From assembly GCA_018857735.1 (NCBI GenBank), contig JABMCL010001457.1:455001-519000 (forward strand): DNA of 64,000 nucleotides. Reading direction: 5' to 3'. Positions 55,625-63,770 of this stretch are shown here, one piece after another; within the stretch, counting starts at the first letter, position 1; every line of letters begins with the position of its first letter. Both the position numbers and the translations under genes were made by a program. Source of the stretch: Alviniconcha marisindica. Taxonomy: Eukaryota > Mollusca > Gastropoda > Provannidae. A model generated the notes under the pieces. That model had not been told where the DNA came from. It made no database searches and was given only the letters and a program-made list of their open reading frames with translations.

Positions 55625-58600
55625 CAAAACAACAACCAATCAGTGGATCATTCTGACCTTTCAGCCAATGAAAGTCAGCTAGCACACCAACACCCCGAGA
55701 CAACCTCATGAAAATGGACACTTAACAGTCATGACTGTTTCACAAAACCTGCTCAGGATGCCACACCTGTGAGGATCAGGTGAATCATGCAAAGCTTGCA
55801 GCTACGTTGTGACCCACTACGGGCTTCAATGGGAGGAGGACGTTTTGACAGACCTGGGTTCTCAGCTTAGGGAACTTCAACTCTTCCACACAGCACCAGA
55901 AGGGAGAAAGACAGACAAGTGGATGGACAGATCAATGGACAGACAGACAGACACACACAAACTTTTACCTGATCCATGGCTTTAAACTGGGGGTACTTGG
56001 AGAGGCACTGTGAACAGGACTTGAAGCGACTGCAGTTCTGGGAGTTGTACCAGTGAGCGCTGCACTGTTTGCGTGACTCACTGGAGTCCTGCATGGTGCA
56101 CCTGCACACACAACACACACACAGCAGTGAAGTCAATCACACAGTATCAGATCAATACCTGCACACACAACAGTGAAGCCAATCACATAGTATCAGATCA
56201 ACACCCGCACACAACACACACACAGCAGTGAAGTCAGTCACATAGTATCAGCTCAACACCTGCACACACAACACACACACAGCGGTGAAGTCAATCACAC
56301 AGAATCAGATCAACACCTGCACACACAACACACACTCAGTGGTGAAGTCAGTCACAGAGTATCAGATCAACACCAGCACACACAACACACACACAGCGGT
56401 GAAGTGAACCACACAGTGTCAGATCAGCACCTGCACACACAACACACACACAGCGATGAAGTCAATCACACAGAATCAGATCAACACCTGCACACACAGC
56501 GGTGAAGTCAATCACATAGTATTAGATCAACACCTGCACACACAGCGGTGAAGTCAATCACACAGTATTAGATCAACACCAGCACACACAGCGGTGAAGT
56601 CAATCACACACAATCAGATCAACACCTGCACACACAGCAGTGAAGTCAATCACACACAATCAGATCAACACCTGCACCCACACAGCAGTGAAGTCAGTCA
56701 CACAGTATTAGATCAACACCGGCACACACAACACAGCAACAAGAAACGCTGCAGCGTGTGCGAAAGTATATCTACCATCTGTGATTATACAGCTATTTTT
56801 AAATTAGTTATTTTATGGAAACTTTCAAACAATCACTCATATTTAAAACCAGTGACACACATGATTATGACATACTATAATGCACTCATCAATCAATGAT
56901 CACCATCCCCACTCACTCTAGCGGTCGTCTCCGTCGTTTCCCAGCAGTGAAGCAGACGCCGGCTGTGGCGTTCCCACAGATGTGGCATCCCATGGTGGAG
57001 AGGCACTCGTCATGGCTGAAGATGGCGCAGATGTCTTCAGGGAGGGTCAGGCGTGACAGGGTGCCCACCATGTTGCCCACAAAGCCCCCAAACATGTAGA
57101 TGTGACCGCCGTCCAGCACCGCACGCACCCCCATCACCGTGATCGTCTTCTGCTCCACCTCAAACTCTGCACAGCGCAACAGCAGGGTGGTTGAAAATGA
57201 CGTGGGAAATACATTTGTACAGTAACAGCTGCACCGGGAAAACAGACGCAGCATCACTAACAAGTAAACAATTCACAGGCCAGTGACATGGGAAAATACT
57301 TGTACAGTAACAGCTGCACCACTCGGACTCAGCATCACTAACAAGTGAACAGTTCACGAGGCAGTCACTAGGACACACAAAGGAGTTTGTGAGTCAGTTG
57401 CAAAACACCAAAACAGACCAGTCAGTCAAGCCAACCAACCATAACTGGAGTTGATCAGCCAGTCAACCAGTCAGCAGGAACCAAGTCAACCAACCAAAGC
57501 CTACCTGTCCATAAGCAACAGTCAGCAGGAACTCTGTCAAGCAATAAGCCAATCAGTCAGTCAACCAACCAAAGCATACCTGTCCATAAGCAAAGTCAAC
57601 CAATCAGTCAATTAGTCTGTTAATCAACCAATCTGTCAGTAAGCAAACCAGCAGTCAACCAACTACCCAGTCATCCAGCAGTCAACCACCTGAATTGTCA
57701 TTCAGTAAACCAGAGGTCACCCAGCAACAGCCAGTGCACCTGCAGTCAAACAGTCTGTCACTCAGTAAACTAGCACCCAGCCAGCCAACCGACCTATCAC
57801 TAAGAAAAGACCACACATTCAGTCAACCAGCAGTCAGCCAGTTAGTCCAATGCCATCCTCTTCACTTGGGCAACTCACGTGCAAACTGAATCCTGTGCCA
57901 GGTGTTACAGTGGTAGCGGTAGACCAAGAGATCCATGGCGTAACTTCCGTCGTCCATCAGTCCCCCGATCGTGATCATCTCCGTGTCCGTGCCCACTGCC
58001 GTGTGGAACACACGACCTTCCCAAGGGAGAGGCTCTTTATCGCTTTTCTGAAAAACACAATGTTGGCAGCTGTAAATAAACATTTCACTTCGTCTATTAT
58101 CTCTCTTCTCTCCTTTTTCTTCACTCTCTGTTCACTTCCTCTATTTTCATGCCCTCTCCTTCGGTTTTCTTTTCCTTTGCCCCCTCTGCTCTCTTCCCTC
58201 TCACAATTTTGGTCCCCTCCTCAAATGCTCTCCCTTTAGAGCCTGGAGTGGGTCAGAATATAGCCAAGCATGCTTTGCCCACTGCCTTAAGTTCTACCTT
58301 CCCGGTCCATTCATCTGGAGTGCGTCAGAATATAGCCAAGCATGCTTTGCCCGCTGCCTTGTCTTAATTTCTACCTTACCAGTCCATTCATCTGGAGTGG
58401 GTCAGAATATAGCCAAGCATGCTTTGCCCACTGCCTTGTCTTAATTTCTACCTTACTGGTCCATTCATCTGGAGTGGGCCAGAATATAGCCAAGTATGCT
58501 TTGCCCACTGCCTTGTCTTAATTTCTACCTTTCCGGTCCCTTCATCTTTATTTCTTCCAAATCTCCTCCCTACTTTTTAACTGCATTTGTTTTGGCTAAG

Positions 58601-61600
58601 TCATCTTCCCATGTGGGCCCCTGCAGAATAAGACTTGTCACCCTGCTCACCTGGCTGCAACTTTCCACTTCCCCTATAAGGATGAGTACTACAATGCTGC
58701 CACATTATCATTCAAAGTGAAATAGACTTCATCGTCCTTCGCAGCAACCTCTATAACGTGTACAACTCTGGATGCTGTACTCTGAAGTGGTTCTGGTTCT
58801 CGTTCCTACCCAAGTATAGAAACAAAAACAAAAACAAAAACAGGAAGCACATACGAGATCAGGTGGGGGGAAGTCTGGCCCTTGGATCATCAGCAAGTTC
58901 CACTGGCGGAGCGCCACATCATAGGTGTAGAGTTCACGAGAGACAAACCAGCGACCGGCACGGAACAGGTATCCACCATACACATAGATTGTGTTGGAGG
59001 GCTGGTTGTACACAGCGCTGTGCCCGTACAGACCTGGAATCACACACACACATCACCACACAATGAAAGCACACACACACGTACACATCACCACACACAC
59101 ACACACCACCAGCACCACCACCACACACAAACACACATCACCACATAATGAACACATACACACAGCACCACAAAATACACACACACACACGAACATATAA
59201 AGTTGATGAACATATGTAACAAAACAACTCTAAATGAACACAACCTGTCAGACAAGACATAAAATATGAACAATCAATCAATGATTGTGCACATACAAAC
59301 AGAATTACATCAAAAATAAGACAAATACACAAGTGCCTTAGGTTAATACAAAAATGTACCTAAATATCAAAGAAAGCAACAAAAAACAAAAACAGAAAAA
59401 CAGAAAGAAAGAAAAGGAAAAGAAACAAACAAAAACAAAACAAAAATCAGCACAGAGTTTCTACAAAAAACTCTTCATAATAAATGACAGGAAGATGTTC
59501 AACCCTACTGCTGCACGTTACAAAACAAAACACCTCAACGCAGCCAACCAACCGTGCAACCCAGACTCCTTACCAATAGGATAAGCCCCATTCATTTTCT
59601 GCGGGGAGAATTCCTGCCAGTTGAGCAGGACGCTATCAGCATCGTATTCGTAGACCTTGTTGGAGAAGTAGATCTGGGAGGAGAACCCACCAATCAGCAC
59701 CAACTTGTTGTCCCCCACGTAGGTCAGACTGTGGCCCACCAACGCCGGCATCCACGGAGGGGTCTGCAATGTTCAGCAAGCAAAATTCACTCCCAGTTCA
59801 ACACAGAGGAACAAAAGCCAAGCAGCATCACAACATGCCCTATCGACAGAAATGATAGAAAAATCAGACACATGGCAGTTTTCACTGGATTCTTTTTCTT
59901 TCTTCTATATTTCAATTATCCTTTGCAGGAAATTTGGGTCGCCTTACCAAGGTATGAACACGGCAGCTGCAAGCACAGCACTACCCATTCAGAGCAGTTT
60001 GTCAAAAATCAAAGTTTGAAAGTTGCAAAAACACAGCCATGAGTGCTGCCATTTTGTTCCCAGCAGTCTGTGTCAGTGATGTCATGGACAAGGCCAGAAT
60101 GTGTAGCGAAAGTATCAAATATGTCACAATCCAACTTTTTCCTGCTTGTCACGAGCAAACTGTGAACCAACAGGGCTGCACCCCAAGGAGCTCAAATTCA
60201 CAGCAAACAAGTACTTTCTTTTCTTTCTTTTGTTGTTGTTCGTAACTCCTCACAGAACAACGAAATGAAGCCTGCTGTTAGAAATATTTGCACATTTTCC
60301 ATGTTTTGGGGCCCACTTGTGTCTTTGTTTCAGTTCCCTCGGAAAGGATACAGTATGCATCACTTAGTTATACTGGGTGTGTTAACCCATAACTTTGGTA
60401 TTTTACCAATGAAGATCAGCATATACTGGGGAAAAAAATCAGCAATCTGTGAGATGCATCAGCATCCACAGAAACTCATCTTCTTCCTCAAAATGGGCAC
60501 AACACAAAACACACCGTTGGTTTTTCCCACAGCCTGTTCCCTATGTTGAAAATCCAGAGTTCATTGGTGGGCTGAGGAGTCTGCTTTTTGCGGTCTCCCA
60601 TCAAAATCTCAGGTCTGTCCGAGTCCAGGAAACCGCCGTAGATGAAGATCTGCAGGCGTCCTGGCACACAGGCAGCAGCATGCTGGTACCTGCAGGAGAA
60701 CAACAGTTACACCCAGTTCTCAGTCATGCGACCAAGACAGAGATGGGATCACAGTGGGGCATTTTCTGTCAACAGACTAGAAAGGTAATGATAAACGGAC
60801 AGAGGCAGACAGTCACTGGACCCATTTACAGTTGGCAGACAGACAGAGAGGGAGACAGACTAACAGACAGAGAAAAACAGCGAGACAAAGACAGCTACAG
60901 ACAGGCTGGCGGGCAAAAAGAGAGACGGGTGGGGGGGGGGGAGAGACAGAGGGAGAGACAAACAGACAGACAGAGAGAGGGGAGAGAGAAAAAGAGAGAG
61001 GGAAAATGACTTACTGATCTTCATTACACAAGGATAAAGAATTTAGGCTGGAACCTAGTTTCACAATCTGTCCTTGCTCTCCTATCGAGAGAGAAAGAGA
61101 CTGACTGACCGACTGATCTTTAATAAGCAAGGATAAATATTTTAGGCTGAAGCCTACTTTTACAATCTGCCTTTGCTCTCCTATCAAGAAGGGGGGGGGG
61201 GCGCCAAAGAGAGAGATCGACACTGCAAGCCTCCAGACCCAGCAGCACTGACCTTCCCTGGGGGCGATGAACCCTGGGCTCCAGCAGCTCCCACTCCCCG
61301 CTGAGTGTGTCGTAGCGCCACATGTCACTCAGCAGGCCCTGTTCCAGGTTGTAGCCCCCAAAGACGTACAGCTTGTGATCCCCGCACGACACCATCGTGT
61401 GGCCCACGCGGCCTGTCGGCGCCGGCACCTCCTTCCCCAGACGACTCTTGTCCACCAGCAGTTCTACGTGGGGGTTGGCGCCGATGTCTATGCTGCAGTC
61501 TGCACCCGCAAAGCTAGCCTGGCAGCGACACATTCCATGTACCTGTGGGAATGCAAGGTAACATGTCATCATTACAATGATAGTGATGATGCTGTTAGAG

Positions 61601-63065
61601 TCTGCAAATGTTACCAGCCTGGCAGCAACAGATCTCATGTACCTGCAACATGGAGATTAAAAACAAAAAATCATGACTAAGTTGATGCTGCAGTGCAAGC
61701 AAGCACAGCCAGCTTGGCAGCAACACCTGCAGTTTTAAACTATTTGTACATTTTCTGCAATTCCAGGGCAAAGCATGTTTTCACTTTGGGTTCCCTTAAT
61801 CAGCAAAGAATATTTTTCTGTCTAAACTAATTGCGTGAGAGCAGAGGAGCACTGACAAAGTAGCTGACCAGTGAGAATGGATGAATCAGAATTGACAAAG
61901 TAGCTGACCAATCACAATGGACAAAGCAGCTGACCAATCAGAACACACAAAGCAGCTGATGAATCAGAGCAGGTTCTTACCACATCACAGGAGCCTTGGC
62001 CTTTGTCTGTGGAGCAGTCATTGGGACACATTTCCTGTTGGCAGTCAGGTCCGTAAAACCCAGTCTCACACACGCACTTGCCCCCGATGCACTTCCAGTT
62101 CCAGTCAGCGTCATCAGCGCAGTCCCCCTGGCACACCTCCGTCTTGTAGGTGGCGTTGAAGCCACGGGTCTGGGACGCTGTCACAGGGAAGAGGAGAAAG
62201 GCAAACGGCTTTTATCCCTGACAGAAAACTGGTTCCTGTTATTTCAAACCCCAAGACAAGTTCTGATTTTGGATTAGCATGACAAATTAGAACAATCTTT
62301 TACAGCTTGATAAAAAGTTGACAGCAAAGTAGGTAGTTTGTTAGTTGGGAAGTGTGAACGGCTAAAAAGGTAAGACAGGTAATGTCAGTTGTAGGTCGGT
62401 ATTTGTTGATAGTTGGCAGGTAGCTAAGTAGATGGGTGGAAAGGTGCACAGCTAGGTCCATGTCAACCACAGGCAAGTAACTGTTGTAAGAAGGATTGCA
62501 CAGTAGAGAGATGAGTAAGTAAGTACACAGGTACTTTTGGTTGAAGAGTACTTTTTTTCACTGCCAATAAATATGCATTTGTTGGTGCAGTTTCCTTCCA
62601 AAAACAGTCTTTAAGATAAAAAGATTAGAGAAAAGATTAAGCTGATCAAAAATGCTGCTTCTGAGAACTTTGTTGCAGGTAAGAATGACTGAGAAGCTGG
62701 AATTCAAGCAGGAAGTTTTACAGCACCCAATAAGCAGTTGAAAACACTGTCAGTGTATTCATATAATGTCCTCGTGGCAGTGAAAGGGTTAGTGTTCTCA
62801 TACTATGATTCAGCCTGACACAGCCCCTGTGGCTGGGCATCACAATTAAGCCAGCTACTTCTGTCCTTGCACCCACAAACCCAACCCATGCCACCAACTT
62901 ACTCAGCAGGTTGGCCTCGAAGATGACGGTGATGGTTCCTGAGTAGGCATGCACAGTGAACTCCCTTCCAGGGTTGAGGCCGCAGATGGACCCCAGGTGG
63001 CGGGCTGAGCTGTCAGCCGTGCCGTTGATGTGTGCCGGAATGCCATCATACACCTGTATAGCATC
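44271..63065 (-). CDS. MEGF8: MEGF8, C-terminal half in twenty exons (5' partial)
   Basis: Twenty exons with GT-AG boundaries and compatible phases give 1476 residues plus stop, with no frameshift. Domain order by fragment residue: end of a CUB (1-70), EGF-like modules (about 70-137), six kelch repeats (about 160-500), a series of PSI-type Cys modules (about 505-815), EGF and laminin-EGF modules (about 820-1085), a juxtamembrane region, one transmembrane helix (about 1285-1308), then a tail with MASRPFA (1331-1337). MEGF8 is a plasma-membrane protein; in vertebrates its MASRPFA motif recruits the E3 ligase MGRN1 to down-regulate Smoothened and so Hedgehog signalling, and its loss disturbs left-right patterning. 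I prefer MEGF8 to attractin because there is no C-type lectin domain and both the juxtamembrane segment and the tail (EPTDDGVAAVGTVLFELPG) follow MEGF8. The N-terminal half lies beyond 63065. Confidence 0.95.
45194..45474. repeat. minisatellite of about 85 bp next to the m20 acceptor, about 3.3 units
   Basis: Units of AGAGAACGGTCAGTTC, then CATTTCACACACACACTGGC and GTTGTTGGCCACTT. The exon-proximal partial unit supplies the polypyrimidine tract of the m20 acceptor (minus strand ACCGTTCTCTGTCCAG). The other units keep the tract but have lost the AG. Confidence 0.85.
45475..45795. other. m19-m20 intron, remainder
   Basis: No feature recognised beyond a CTTTTTTTC pyrimidine patch at 45657-45683. 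Confidence 0.6.
45796..45893 (-). CDS. MEGF8: MEGF8 exon m19
   Basis: Acceptor TGGCATTCAG, donor GTGGGT. GADVFFSNREDMFQVFVNSM and NGIHSVNVDPQYK align with the MEGF8 juxtamembrane region without a gap. Confidence 0.92.
46020..46300. repeat. degenerate repeat AAGATCACTTTTGTCTTGAC
   Basis: Four diverged copies of about 60-90 bp in the m18-m19 intron. Confidence 0.7.
46339..46558 (-). CDS. MEGF8: MEGF8 exon m18
   Basis: Acceptor CCGATGTTGCAG, donor GTGGGG. CSQCKEYFLGTPTNGHQCYR ends the laminin-EGF. LEYCLDPNSQTDCLHDP and GRTVFYAVQPKYLNVDIRIT begin the juxtamembrane region, closely matching MEGF8. Three further potential acceptors lie upstream in frame, so the true 5' edge needs transcript support. 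Confidence 0.92.
46559..46910 (-). repeat. 87-bp in-frame array built on the m18 acceptor
   Basis: Copies of CTTGCACTGAGA(A/G)CACTGCA start at 46544, 46631, 46718 and 46805, an exact 87-bp period, with a decayed fifth near 46886. On the minus strand each copy is a pyrimidine-rich acceptor ending TTGCAG, then TG(T/C)TCTCAGTGCAAGGAG as in exon m18. The minus frame is open through the array in the same frame as the exon and encodes CSQCKE, then a remainder with CGQCNISLELQCY and CPVLQ. Confidence 0.9.
47145..47380. repeat. degenerate GGTCTTTCATGAGGG minisatellite
   Basis: About nine units of 22-30 bp such as AGGGTGGTCTTTTATG and AGATAGTCTTTCATGCAGGT in the m17-m18 intron. Confidence 0.75.
47585..47705 (-). 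CDS. MEGF8: MEGF8 exon m17 (laminin-EGF)
   Basis: Acceptor CTCCCCGCAG, donor GTGAGG. CQCNGHSNKCSRETGENCAC and QNNTETDCEPKDGLQCW match the last MEGF8 laminin-EGF module. NNT is a possible glycosylation site. Confidence 0.95.
47706..48414. other. m16-m17 intron, remainder
   Basis: Contains a short shared repeat (GATTTGAACATCCTGTCAAT) at 47793-47835. No exon seen. Confidence 0.6.
48415..48602 (+). repeat. tail family B SINE-like repeat, tandem dimer
   Basis: Two successive copies of CAGGAGCTGTGTGAAAGTCG, then AGGTG(AC/GCTG)TCCTGGGCC, then CTCTGTGGACGTAAAGCAAC. It lies in the m16-m17 intron, in the orientation opposite to MEGF8. Confidence 0.75.
48682..48818 (-). CDS. MEGF8: MEGF8 exon m16 (laminin-EGF)
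   Basis: Acceptor GTGTTGACAG, donor GTAAGT. SKMDAMCLNCLHNTTGDKCG and ECTDGHFRKQGEPKTWGC. The NTT is a possible N-glycosylation site. Confidence 0.93.
48870..49000 (+). repeat. dispersed repeat related to the foldback element
   Basis: TGGAGTTTATGCACCTTGTA, TTTACTTGCATGCC, TTTGTTGCTGAGCTC and TTGATTAACTCCTTTG match the arms of the 26880-27118 element in order. Confidence 0.65.
49066..49165. repeat. CT and CA microsatellites
   Basis: Short CT, CACA and TCTGTCTC repeats adjacent to the m15 donor side. Confidence 0.9.
49186..49347 (-). CDS. MEGF8: MEGF8 exon m15 (laminin-EGF)
   Basis: Acceptor CTGTCTTCAG, donor GTGAGG. GRQCEMCRPFFVGDPKTGDP followed by CIPCRQFCNNHTDVCVSRDE. Phase 0 at both ends. 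Confidence 0.94.
49435..49835. repeat. GT/GAGT microsatellite, about 400 bp
   Basis: GTGC, GAGT and GT units. Overlapping Thr/His and Cys/Val frames are artefacts. It is in the m14-m15 intron. Confidence 0.95.
50140..50695. repeat. 36-bp minisatellite, about 15 units
   Basis: Unit GGGGCATCATCACCCGAGAG then GACAGTCATTCAACAA. The period of 36 keeps a plus-strand frame open (213 aa, SSPERTVIQQGA repeat, starting from a unique MEMNLTKNEKREIARHLYQQ). It lies in the MEGF8 intron on the opposite strand. Without codon or transcript evidence it is treated as noncoding. Confidence 0.9.
50714..51012. other. m14-m15 intron, proximal part
   Basis: (CA)n at 50813-50848. No other feature. Confidence 0.7.
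51013..51199 (-). CDS. MEGF8: MEGF8 exon m14 (EGF, laminin-EGF start)
   Basis: Acceptor GCTTGTTCCAG, donor GTCAGT. CEPVCHQGCIYGMCVQPDVC then CFFGWVGDNC is an EGF; CQCHKHSNCVSVAKRDECIQ starts a laminin-EGF module. Confidence 0.95.
51456..51606 (-). CDS. MEGF8: MEGF8 exon m13 (EGF, calcium-binding type)
   Basis: Acceptor TTGGTTTCAG, donor GTAATT. CPPENECANGHHTCDEETQD followed by CHDTLTSFRCECKQGYIK is a complete EGF with the calcium-binding style N-terminus. Confidence 0.95.
51607..52205. other. m12-m13 intron, remainder
   Basis: AT-rich with an A-run at 51908-51927. No exon or named repeat seen. Confidence 0.6.
52206..52460. repeat. tandem duplication including the m12 splice donor
   Basis: Two copies of about 125 bp (52206-52332 and 52338-52460). 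Each contains CCTAACTATCATACTAAGCA-type sequence, CTGGCATCCTCC and CTTACC(A/G)AACTGGTC. The right copy contains the last 27 bases of exon m12 and its donor. The left copy is a decoy donor at 52313-52312 preceded by exon-like sequence. Confidence 0.88.
52434..52704 (-). CDS. MEGF8: MEGF8 exon m12 (PSI)
   Basis: Acceptor TCCTTTGCAG, donor GTAAGG. CLPPAYLPLRCSLGECGYIH, CPVECHMKKQCAHCITTPGC and GWCALGQMNGQGLCMRGGLV follow the MEGF8 PSI module preceding the EGF domains. Confidence 0.95.
52705..53545. other. m11-m12 intron
   Basis: Contains CATCAC/ATCATCACC-rich sequence (52890-52960, 53120-53350, 53455-53525). It also has one isolated AGAGAGGACAGTCATTCAAC at about 53354-53373, identical to the core of the 36-bp array at 50150-50690. 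Confidence 0.75.
53546..53760 (-). CDS. MEGF8: MEGF8 exon m11 (PSI series)
   Basis: Acceptor TGTTACCAG before GTGAGATTGG, donor GTTGGT. EIGRFYNKDPVYNWNCVTRT and CPQRCYQHRNCSQCLLSQGV then MCMWSETLRE. The exon itself begins with GTGAGA, so the junction also reads as a 5' splice consensus. Confidence 0.92.
53758..54240. repeat. 43-bp minisatellite built on the m11 splice acceptor, about 11 units
   Basis: Unit on the plus strand is CAATCTCACCTGGTAACACA, then CACACAGTGAACAATGCACAAT. On the minus strand each reads TTACCAG followed by GTGAGATTGG, which is the acceptor and the first ten bases of exon m11. The first unit merges with the exon at 53760. Copies near 54010 and 54050 are diverged. Confidence 0.93.
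54625..55085. repeat. minisatellite of palindrome-containing units in the m10-m11 intron
   Basis: TTACTTGTACACAAGTAACC (8-bp arms, 2-bp spacer) recurs about six times with GGTCACAGCAAATGTTCGGC or CAGCTGCTCCAACGTGTTAA spacers. Longer units of about 125 bp are repeated in the right half. Confidence 0.85.
55151..55352 (-). CDS. MEGF8: MEGF8 exon m10 (PSI series)
   Basis: Acceptor GCCTGTGCAG, donor GTGAGT. RCQWCTNCPKGACIPVKASC and CQMCSHLAKCLWTRHFKRS match the MEGF8 cysteine modules closely. Confidence 0.95.
55375..55968. other. m9-m10 intron
   Basis: CA microsatellite at 55593-55620 and short GACA repeats near 55938-55955. No other feature seen. Confidence 0.7.
55969..56101 (-). CDS. MEGF8: MEGF8 exon m9 (PSI)
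   Basis: Acceptor GTGTGTGCAG, donor GTAAAA. CTMQDSSESRKQC and NCSRFKSCSQCLSKYPQF form the start of a PSI-type module. The next exon completes it. Confidence 0.9.
56098..56740. repeat. minisatellite built on the m9 splice acceptor, about 12 units
   Basis: Plus-strand units of 45-60 bp contain CACCTGCACACACAACACAC, AGCGGTGAAGTCAATCACAC and AGTATCAGATCAA. On the minus strand each reads TGTGTGTGCAG followed by G, the same as the acceptor that opens exon m9 at 56101. The array starts exactly at the exon edge. Confidence 0.9.
56917..57166 (-). CDS. MEGF8: MEGF8 exon m8 (kelch 6, PSI)
   Basis: Acceptor CGCTGTGCAG, donor GTGAGT. AVLDGGHIYMFGGFVGN ends the propeller; CAIFSHDECLSTMGCHICGN starts the PSI series. 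It ends with a basic stretch, KRRRRPLE. Confidence 0.92.
57205..57370. repeat. tandem duplication of about 90-100 bp
   Basis: Two copies containing TTGTACAGTAACAGCTGCACC and CAGCATCACTAACAAGT in the intron upstream of m8. They begin about 40 bp from the acceptor and are not clearly derived from it. Confidence 0.75.
57371..57878. repeat. degenerate CAGTCAACCAAC repeats in the m7-m8 intron
   Basis: Short units CAGTCA, CAACCAA and CCATAAGCAA recur irregularly across about 450 bp. No exon is present. Confidence 0.7.
57879..58047 (-). CDS. MEGF8: MEGF8 exon m7 (kelch 5)
   Basis: Acceptor TGTTTTTCAG, donor GTGAGT. GRVFHTAVGTDTEMITIGGL and LLVYRYHCNTWHRIQF form a kelch repeat. Confidence 0.92.
58220..58540. 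repeat. minisatellite of about 75-80 bp, four units
   Basis: Unit CTGGAGTGGGTCAGAATATA, GCCAAGCATGCTTTGCCCAC and CTTAATTTCTACCTTACC, in the m6-m7 intron. Confidence 0.9.
58855..59033 (-). CDS. MEGF8: MEGF8 exon m6 (kelch 4)
   Basis: Acceptor GTGATTCCAG, donor GTATGT. LYGHSAVYNQPSNTIYVYGG and ELYTYDVALRQWNLL form a kelch repeat. Its 3' end joins in phase 0 to m7. Confidence 0.92.
59040..59200. repeat. CACCAC/CA-rich repeat beside the m6 acceptor
   Basis: Degenerate CACACATCACCACACAATGA units. On the minus strand this gives a GT-rich tract leading into the acceptor. Confidence 0.8.
59201..59573. other. m5-m6 intron, remainder
   Basis: A-rich AACAAAAACAAAAC sequence at 59365-59450. No other feature. 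Confidence 0.6.
59574..59763 (-). CDS. MEGF8: MEGF8 exon m5 (kelch 3)
   Basis: Acceptor ACATTGCAG, donor GTAAGG. LVGHSLTYVGDNKLVLIGGF and VYEYDADSVLLNWQEF form a kelch repeat. Confidence 0.93.
59764..60514. other. m4-m5 intron
   Basis: No repeat or exon recognised. A 162-aa plus-strand frame here overlaps exon m5 on the opposite strand and is a shadow. Confidence 0.6.
60515..60689 (-). CDS. MEGF8: MEGF8 exon m4 (kelch 2)
   Basis: Acceptor TTCTCCTGCAG, donor GTGTGT. RYQHAAACVPGRLQIFIYGG and NELWIFNIGNRLWEKP form a kelch repeat. Ends in phase 0. Confidence 0.92.
60690..61252. repeat. m3-m4 intron with GACA repeats and a tandem duplication of about 110 bp
   Basis: GACAGA/GAGA-rich sequence at 60800-61005. 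Two copies of ACTGATCTT(C/T)A, AAGGATAAA, TTTAGGCTG(G/A)A and CTTGCTCTCCTATC follow at 61013-61190. Confidence 0.8.
61253..61542 (-). CDS. MEGF8: MEGF8 exon m3 (EGF end, kelch 1)
   Basis: Acceptor CATTCCCACAG, donor GTCAGT. HGMCRCQASFAGADC ends the EGF; GRVGHTMVSCGDHKLYVFGG followed by MWRYDTLSGEWELL is a canonical kelch repeat. Confidence 0.93.
61855..61968. repeat. 30-bp minisatellite, about four units
   Basis: Unit TGACAAAG(T/C)AGCTGACCAATCA in the m2-m3 intron, ending about 10 bp from the m2 donor. Confidence 0.85.
61981..62177 (-). CDS. MEGF8: MEGF8 exon m2 (CUB end, EGF-like)
   Basis: Acceptor CCCTGTGACAG, donor GTAAGA. TRGFNATYKTEVC closes the CUB; CIGGKCVCETGFYGPDCQQ and MCPNDCSTDKGQGSCDV are EGF-like cysteine modules. 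Confidence 0.92.
62178..62902. other. m1-m2 intron
   Basis: No exon seen. GGCAGTGAAAGGGTTAG at 62776-62792 matches one end of the TTAA MITE at 39808. GTAGGT/AAGTA short repeats at 62380-62520. Confidence 0.6.
62903..63065 (-). CDS. MEGF8: MEGF8 exon m1 (CUB)
   Basis: Acceptor CTTCAACAG before 63065, donor GTAAGT below 62903. It encodes DAIQVYDGIPAHINGTADSS and then GREFTVHAYSGTITVIFEAN, the central and late strands of the second CUB domain. The previous exon is not in the window. Confidence 0.9.
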
Positions 63066-63770
63066 CTGTTGAAGAACAGAGTTTGTTTTTAACTCGGCAC
63101 CCCAGAAGAATGATCAGCTGCAGTAGATCAGTTACACAGTGATCTCAAACCATAAACACACTGCAGAACATGCAGCTACATTATGTAAAATGCACGAACT
63201 TAATAGCTACCAGCTAATATTTACTTTAAAAAATAACACACGCAAAAAAAACAACACTTAGAACTGCATTCCTCTCCCTTGTTTTTCCTTAGGCGCTGGG
63301 CATTTGGGTATATTTGGGAAAACCCCAAAAATATTCAAATACAGCTGAACACACCCGAAAGTCAGTCAAAACTATTTGCACACTGCTCCGAATACAAATG
63401 ATAGTTTCAGATGTGTTACACCGCTAACAATGGTCTGCTGTGGACATAACCCACAGGACGATTCATTCTTGCAGCCAATGCACACAAAGCAGACTCTCTG
63501 AAAATACTCTCAACAGTGAGGCAAAGAAGAGACTGTGCCACACCATGCAATGGATGGGGAAGTCAACTCTACACATACACATCTAAGTCAACAAGCAAAC
63601 TGAGGCAATGTTCCGAAGCCCATGTCTGCACATGCAGACACTCACTCTGTGTAGTTATTCAGTGGGTGTTTGTATGTGCGCTGAGAGACTGAAGTATTTT
63701 CCCCCACATGACAAGGAAGACGACTCATTTGCCCGTATTCTGCCTTCCTTCCACAGTCAAAGAGATGATT
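63066..63770. other. MEGF8 intron upstream of m1
   Basis: No MEGF8 exon was found on the minus strand between here and the window end. Confidence 0.6.

Noticed and set aside
44271..63065. Attractin or attractin-like identity for the minus-strand gene
   Set aside because: Attractins share kelch, PSI, laminin-EGF and MASRPFA features, but the C-type lectin domain is missing and the CUB, EGF and kelch order, juxtamembrane segment and distal tail fit MEGF8.
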